Below are positions 31,866 to 32,103 of a stretch of DNA of 32,103 bases, piece by piece. Numbering within the stretch: position 1 is the stretch's first letter; every line of letters begins with the position of its first letter. The position numbers were made by a program, and so were the translations under genes. The stretch covers positions 1 to 32,103 of the forward strand of contig SXSC01000386.1 of NCBI GenBank assembly GCA_005792355.1, read 5' to 3'. A model generated the notes under the pieces. It saw only the letters and a program-made list of their open reading frames with translations. It ran no database searches and had not been told where the DNA came from. This stretch comes from Opitutaceae bacterium. Lineage in GTDB: Bacteria > Verrucomicrobiota > Verrucomicrobiia > Opitutales > Opitutaceae.

Positions 31866-31901
31866 AACCACAGAGGCCCAGAGAACACAGAGAAGAAAAC
31901 C
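31866..31901 (+). repeat. CCACAGAG/ACACAGAG-type repeat
   Basis: AACCACAGAGGCCCAGAGAA, then CACAGAGAAGAAAACC, shows the CACAGAG periodicity of a sequence that recurs in intergenic DNA of many environmental bacterial genomes. It is non-coding. Confidence 0.45.
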
Positions 31902-32023
31902 ACGCAATTGAAAGGAGAGTGCTTCACCCTGGCGATGAGTCGCCCTGGCGGGACCATATTTCTGCGCTTGGTCAGCAGAATTCATGGGCGCATTCCGGTT
32001 CGGGCAAATGGCCAAGGTTATGA

Positions 32024-32049
32024 TATAGGGCCACCTCCATTGCCCTATA
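32024..32049. other. TATAGGGC hairpin in the terminal AT-richer region
   Basis: TATAGGGC (32024-32031) and GCCCTATA (32042-32049) form a perfect 8-bp stem around a 10-nt loop, CACCTCCATT. The loop resembles the anti-Shine-Dalgarno end of 16S rRNA (CACCTCC), probably by chance. No gene is identifiable beside it within the window. Confidence 0.4.
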
Positions 32050-32103
32050 GGTTCGGAAACCATATGAGCGTCTGGTCACCACTCGGACTTTATTGTTCAA
32101 GCC

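Larger units (their letters stand above)
31754..32103. other. 350-bp repeat-bearing non-coding tail
   Basis: After the serine hydrolase stop I see no supportable gene. The region holds the second box-plus-hairpin repeat (31777-31830), an A/G-rich ACAGAG repeat (31866-31901) and a TATAGGGC hairpin (32024-32049). The final 150 bp are more AT-rich than the rest. A 119-codon minus-strand frame crosses it but mostly translates repeats. Confidence 0.5.

Noticed and set aside
32024..32049. Anti-Shine-Dalgarno-like loop (CACCTCC) as a regulatory RNA
   Set aside because: It is a short match in a single hairpin with no adjacent gene in view; chance is sufficient.
31704..32063. 119-codon minus-strand frame at the right end
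   Set aside because: It translates the CACAGAG repeat and the serine hydrolase antisense; no homologous character.

Overview
This is a GC-rich chromosomal window. Its gene content points to the phylum Verrucomicrobiota, most likely the Opitutaceae. Indicators are a TonB-dependent receptor with an N-terminal carboxypeptidase-regulatory-like repeat, a DUF1080 protein, a formylglycine sulfatase, a ThuA-like protein, a DUF6807 protein, a glucose/sorbosone dehydrogenase-type propeller and a large Ser/Thr kinase with TPRs. Many of these have Sec signal peptides. No tRNA, rRNA, CRISPR array, transposase or phage gene was seen. The taxonomic call is inference from family composition.

Layout. (1) 0-1.4 kb: the start of a truncated minus-strand gene, a secreted DUF1080 protein and a structured leader region. 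(2) 1.4-7.6 kb, plus strand: a membrane Ser/Thr kinase with kinesin-light-chain-type TPRs, then a TIR-membrane-FlgO/TolB-like-TPR protein whose stop codon overlaps the start of a secreted sulfatase. (3) 7.7-12.5 kb, plus strand: a 1045-residue TonB-dependent receptor and a secreted sugar-dehydrogenase-like beta-propeller. (4) 12.6-13.8 kb, minus strand: a tandem pair of PepSY-associated membrane proteins. (5) 13.8-15.1 kb: a ceramidase-family pseudogene with a large internal deletion, followed by a cluster of dispersed palindromic repeats. (6) 15.1-18.3 kb: ThuA-like protein, a 129-bp hairpin element, a secreted right-handed beta-helix protein and a RimL-like acetyltransferase. (7) 18.3-22.3 kb: an overlapping denD-like/SDR pair, a 97-residue membrane protein, a KDG-kinase-like sugar kinase and an Mpo1-like protein. 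(8) 22.4-27.2 kb: DUF6807 protein, a HutF-like amidohydrolase carrying a long Arg/Gly/Asp/Pro/Gln repeat domain, and an intact membrane-anchored ceramidase homologue. (9) 27.2-32.1 kb: a second copy of the 126-bp repeat, a perfect 29-bp palindrome, adenine deaminase, an unrecognised Trp-rich protein, a frameshifted serine hydrolase and a repeat-rich AT-richer tail.

How it fits together. The secreted and outer-membrane set (receptor, sulfatase, beta-helix protein, propeller, DUF1080, ThuA, DUF6807) with the acid-sugar enzymes (denD-like, SDR, KDG kinase) suggests a polysaccharide/uronate scavenger. The kinase and TIR proteins look like sensory or signalling proteins. The most unusual items are: the repeat-domain fusion on a HutF-like enzyme whose active site departs from canonical HutF; the kinase/TIR/sulfatase run; two or three families of palindromic repeats placed next to decayed genes; the perfect 29-bp palindrome between two convergent genes; and a general absence of Shine-Dalgarno sequences, with a recurrent CCCCGCC tract just before start codons.
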